From: JOPF136 sp035541255
GTDB lineage: Bacteria > Acidobacteriota > Terriglobia > Acidiferrales > UBA7541
DNA: 9,541 nucleotides
Direction: 5' to 3'
NCBI GenBank assembly: GCA_035541255.1
Contig: DATKNR010000113.1
Coordinates: 1 to 9,541, forward strand
Position numbers and translations under genes: made by a program. Below are positions 7,154-9,541 of this stretch, one piece after another. The notes beneath the pieces were generated by a model. That model was not told the DNA's origin, did no database searches, and saw nothing but the letters and a program-made list of their open reading frames with translations. Position 1 is the stretch's first letter; the number at the start of each line of letters is the position of its first letter.

Positions 7154-7339
7154 GCGGGAGCGGTGGTGGATGGGTCGACGCTGGAGCGGGGGAAGCGGGC
7201 GGGAATGGAGCCGGGGGATTTCTTCGGGCGAAGCGATGCGTACAATTTCTTTTGGTATTTGGAGGATGCGATTGAGACGGGGCCGACGGGGAATAATCTT
7301 CGGGACTTGCGGATTTTGATTTGCGGGCCAAAACGGTGA
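7154..7339 (+). pseudogene. 3' remnant of a glycerate 2-kinase (MOFRL / GckA-TtuD family)
   Basis: Translating the frame that ends at TGA 7337-7339 gives a C-terminal segment with AGAVVDGSTLERGKRAGMEP, then FFGRSDAYNFFWYLEDAIE, then TGPTGNNLRDLRILI, then CGPKR and the stop. This matches, in order, the C-terminal block of bacterial glycerate 2-kinases: aaGAVVDG.T..RA...G..P, then D.SY.FF..L, then TGPTGTNV.DLR. Such enzymes phosphorylate glycerate to 2-phosphoglycerate and are normally several hundred residues long; only about 60 are recognisable here. Between the porin stop at 7104 and about 7154 the same frame is open but no longer resembles the family, and the upstream DNA is the porin. So the N-terminal bulk and the active site are gone and there is no plausible start. 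A GTG at 7163 could open a 58-residue peptide, but nothing suggests that it is made. Confidence 0.72.
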
Positions 7340-7448
7340 GAAAAGAGAGGGAAGCTGAGAAAATACGGGGAGAAAACCTGACGCAGTGCGCGCTGAACCA
7401 AGTGGCGGGCCAGGACCGCGTCCGCGGGGGAGGGTTGCTCAGTCGGGG
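7340..7448. other. Non-coding junction between kinase remnant and the - strand gene pair
   Basis: Together with the remnant this completes the 7105-7448 gap. It begins with a purine-rich stretch after the kinase stop. No clear intrinsic terminator was found for the - strand gene ending at 7449: the only nearby dyad, CCGCGTCCGCGG, is short and has no T tract. Confidence 0.5.
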
Positions 7449-8570
7449 TTACCTCAGCAATTCTGCAGCTTGCTTGGCTTCTTTGGATGTGGGGGCCATT
7501 GCGATGCATTCGCGTAACAGCGAGACCCCGACCGGAATCTGTCCCCATTTCAGGTGCCTCTTACCGGCCCAGAAGGCCAGAGTCGCACCTAGCGGATAGA
7601 CCCGTGCCGCGCGCAGCCAGAATTGTTGGGCACGGTCGGAGTCTCCCTCTAGATACGCGGCTTCGCCAAACAGTGACAAAGCTCTGCCGTCAGAAATCCT
7701 CTCCGGATCGAGCGATGTCAGGTCTGGTTTCTGTCCCTTGAGGGCGGCGACGTAGGCTGATAGCGCCTGGTAGGATGCGTTCTCGGGTGCGGCCTTGAGG
7801 ATAAACTGGCTGTCGGCTTCTGCTTTCGCAAAGTCTCCAAATCGGGCATTCACCAAGCCACGAAAGAAGCGTGGCTCAGGGTTTTGCGTCACGTCCTTCT
7901 GCACGGTCCAGTCGAGCATTCGGAGTATGTCAGAGGAATTGGCGCCCGTGGGGAGGTAGTATGTGCTCCGATCCAGTGATGAGCGGTACCTCCAATTCGT
8001 GTCGACTGCGAGTCCTGACTTATCCGAGTCAAGAAAGATAGGCGCACCCGCCCAGCGCCACAGGTCTCCTTCTGCATAGTAGACCTGGCCGATTTGGTAT
8101 GCAGCGAACGCACGGACTTGATAATCTTCGTTCGTCTTGTAGATCTCAGTTAAGAGTTCGATGGCGGAGGTGTTTTTTCCGTTTCCGGCAAGACCGAGAG
8201 CCATGTCAATTTTGGCATCAACTTCCGCGGGCAAGGCGGTAAATGAGACCCGGGACCGGACGACCGCATCGCCGATTTTGAGTTCGAGTTGGTAACTTCC
8301 GGGCCGCAGGTAGGGAGTTACCACCTCGAGCTGCGATGGACTCAGGACAGTCGTCTGGCGCGCACCTACGCCACCAAAATAAATCACGGCGTCTCCGCGG
8401 AGCCCCGCTCCGCGAACCTCCACGTTGGTACCGGGGGTGGTAATACCGTTATCTGGGGCGACGGAAGTGAGGGTCGGGGCCTGCGTTAAGTCCTGCGGCT
8501 GGAGCGCGGCGAAGCACGCGAGGGCTAGGCAAGGTAGCAAGTGAATACCAATGGTGCGCTTTGATTGCAT
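7449..8570 (-). CDS. Exported IPT/TIG-domain protein with TPR-like helical repeats
   Basis: Function not known. The 373-residue protein starts with an export signal (about 1-22; the segment LALAC is not a canonical lipobox, though a lipoprotein cannot be excluded). Residues 31-111 form an IPT/TIG immunoglobulin-like domain (PTLTSVAPDNGITTPGTNVE, then VRGAGLRGDAVIYFGGV). The rest is helical with TPR-like pairs: about 118-170 (KNTSAIELLTEIYKTNE, AFAAYQIGQVYYAEGDL), 233-262 (FFRGLVNARFGDFAKAEADS) and 297-370. The chosen ATG at 8568-8570 has GAAGGA four bases upstream and begins the signal peptide; an earlier in-frame start at 8648 would add 26 residues without a signal character and would overlap the upstream gene. 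The stop codon of that gene lies 13 bases before this ATG, so the two are very likely co-transcribed. IPT plus TPR suggests a periplasmic or surface scaffold or adaptor. GC is lower than in the phoBR and porin region. Confidence 0.72.
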   Translation of the reverse strand: MQSKRTIGIHLLPCLALACFAALQPQDLTQAPTLTSVAPDNGITTPGTNVEVRGAGLRGDAVIYFGGVGARQTTVLSPSQLEVVTPYLRPGSYQLELKIGDAVVRSRVSFTALPAEVDAKIDMALGLAGNGKNTSAIELLTEIYKTNEDYQVRAFAAYQIGQVYYAEGDLWRWAGAPIFLDSDKSGLAVDTNWRYRSSLDRSTYYLPTGANSSDILRMLDWTVQKDVTQNPEPRFFRGLVNARFGDFAKAEADSQFILKAAPENASYQALSAYVAALKGQKPDLTSLDPERISDGRALSLFGEAAYLEGDSDRAQQFWLRAARVYPLGATLAFWAGKRHLKWGQIPVGVSLLRECIAMAPTSKEAKQAAELLR

Positions 8571-8574
8571 GTAG

Positions 8575-8580
8575 TCCTTC
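8575..8580 (-). promoter_or_regulatory. Ribosome binding site that decides the IPT/TPR gene start
   Basis: On the - strand GAAGGA sits four bases before ATG 8570, inside the 13-base gap after the preceding stop. It supports this start over the in-frame one at 8648. Confidence 0.55.
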
Positions 8581-8583
8581 GTC

Positions 8584-9541
8584 CTATGGGCACTGGCACT
8601 CAAGGCCGATTGTTCCGCCTTGGTACAGCGTCGGAACGCCTTGTGCATTCACGATGGTCGTATTGATGTGAAGAAGGTGCTCGTTGCAATCGATCTTTGT
8701 GAAATTCCCCTGCGCAGTCGACCGCAAAGTCCAGTTAGCATGCCCGAGGCCTCCGGAATACACTGCGCCGCACCCAACGGGAGAAAATGAGCTGTCGTAC
8801 CCTGCGGGCTGACAGGTAGCCGTGCAGGTCGAACAGTAGTTTGTGATGTTGAAGTCGTTGTAGACGCTCACCTCGGTCGGACAAACCTTAATGCCGTCCC
8901 CGCCACTCTGCGTAAATGCAGCGTCGCAATGGCCGGAGGAGACTGTGAAGGTGGAGAAGGCCAGTTCGGTGCTACTGTTAGGAAGGGTCGCGGCGAGCGT
9001 GAGGTCGAACGCCGATTGGCTCGCGGTAACTCCCTGAATAGTGACGTTGGTCGTTGCCGAGATATTCGTTGTTGTGGTCCCGTTTGTGAACGTCGCAGCT
9101 CCAGTTCCGCTGCTGCTTATAGTGAGCACTATGTTGGAGGAAGGGTTTACTGTCACCTGCACTGAACCGCTACCCCCCACCGCGATCGGATCTGGATACA
9201 CGATTCCAATGGTTACCGAGATGGTGTTGTCGTTGCCGCTGACCGAGCGTTGCTGTAGGAGGCACTGGTTGGGCCTCACTTGGATTTCAATGGGCTGGCT
9301 TGCGACGAGGGTGGTGGTCGAGCCGACGCCCATGCCGGTGTGCAGTCCGTGGGTGTCCACGGTGGCGATGGATTGGTTCGCCGTGCTCCAGCCATTTTCA
9401 AACAGATAGGTGGCGTCGTCGTATTGATTTATGCAGCCGTCAAAACCCTCCACGCCTTGCCAGACGCCATCTCCCACGGGAATGCCCAGAGGGTCGTAAA
9501 AGAGCGAAAAGTGCGCGGGCACCCAGCCGCAGCAGCCGGCG
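8584..9541 (-). CDS. Exported Big_2 Ig-like protein with cysteine-rich C-terminus, 5' end outside the window
   Basis: Function not known; likely secreted or surface exposed. The frame stays open to the window edge, so the start and any signal peptide lie beyond 9541; 318 codons plus the stop are visible. A GTG at 9520-9522 is a possible but unsupported start, because the residues before it (AGCCGW) continue smoothly into the protein. Near the visible N-terminus WSTANQSIATVDTHGLHTG followed by VGSTTTLVA is a typical Big_2 repeat (W.s.n.siAtVd..G...g...G.ttl.a). A second Thr/Ser-rich beta region follows (VQVTVNPSSNIVLTISSSG; NGTTTTNISATTNVTIQGVT). The last 115 or so residues contain many cysteines, including CSTCTATC and a terminal CQC, which implies oxidised, extracytoplasmic folding. 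The gene is followed after 13 bases by the IPT/TPR gene on the same strand. Domain identity of the Big_2 part is good; the cysteine-rich domain is not recognised. Confidence 0.7.
   Translation of the reverse strand, partial: AGCCGWVPAHFSLFYDPLGIPVGDGVWQGVEGFDGCINQYDDATYLFENGWSTANQSIATVDTHGLHTGMGVGSTTTLVASQPIEIQVRPNQCLLQQRSVSGNDNTISVTIGIVYPDPIAVGGSGSVQVTVNPSSNIVLTISSSGTGAATFTNGTTTTNISATTNVTIQGVTASQSAFDLTLAATLPNSSTELAFSTFTVSSGHCDAAFTQSGGDGIKVCPTEVSVYNDFNITNYCSTCTATCQPAGYDSSFSPVGCGAVYSGGLGHANWTLRSTAQGNFTKIDCNEHLLHINTTIVNAQGVPTLYQGGTIGLECQCP

Noticed and set aside
5370..7319. A 649-codon + strand frame inside the porin
   Set aside because: Arg- and Gly-rich translation without domain features, in a different frame from both the porin and the kinase remnant.
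4747..7548. A 933-codon open frame on the - strand opposite the + strand porin
   Set aside because: It is a shadow produced by GC-rich codon use. Its translation is low-complexity and rich in Arg, Ala and Gly, has no ribosome binding site, and runs across a porin with a clear signal peptide and barrel.
8571..8648. Longer start for the IPT/TPR gene, adding 26 residues
   Set aside because: It overlaps the end of the upstream gene, puts a charged segment before the signal peptide, and ignores the GAAGGA site in front of ATG 8570.

Overview
The window is GC-rich bacterial DNA. The mix of genes suggests Acidobacteriota: a PhoB/PhoR pair, large DcaP/OprP-like outer-membrane porins, and exported Ig-like (Big_2, IPT/TIG) proteins. 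That assignment is an inference from gene content and style; no RNA gene or taxonomic marker is present.

Layout. (1) 128-2147, + strand: an overlapping two-gene operon for a PhoB-type response regulator and a PhoR-type sensor kinase, closed by an intrinsic terminator at 2292-2329. (2) 2484-4388, - strand: a porin with an N-terminal coiled coil, running convergently into the phoBR operon and ending at its own strong terminator (2394-2436). (3) 4389-4971: a 583-base divergent control region. It holds a tandem 7-mer array with an exact 11-base period, facing the - strand porin, that resembles a Pho box, and a separate AT-rich cluster of ATCG repeats nearer the + strand porin. (4) 4972-7104, + strand: a second, larger porin with a duplicated KGxLTxEE module in place of the coiled coil. 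(5) 7105-7448: a non-coding stretch that contains the unlisted 3' remnant of a glycerate 2-kinase (MOFRL/GckA family). (6) 7449-9541, - strand: two adjacent genes for exported proteins, a Big_2/cysteine-rich protein that runs off the window and an IPT/TIG plus TPR-like protein. Sampled lines here are clearly lower in GC than the porin and kinase region.

How it fits together. PhoR would sense phosphate limitation and phosphorylate PhoB at Asp52. PhoB has a recognition helix very like that of enteric PhoB and would bind direct 7-mers spaced by 4 bases. The array found upstream of the - strand porin fits that geometry, so the best supported hypothesis is a local phosphate-starvation circuit, phoBR to outer-membrane porin. 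The second porin may be regulated independently. The region after 7105 looks like accessory DNA joined to this locus through a rearrangement that left a kinase fragment behind.
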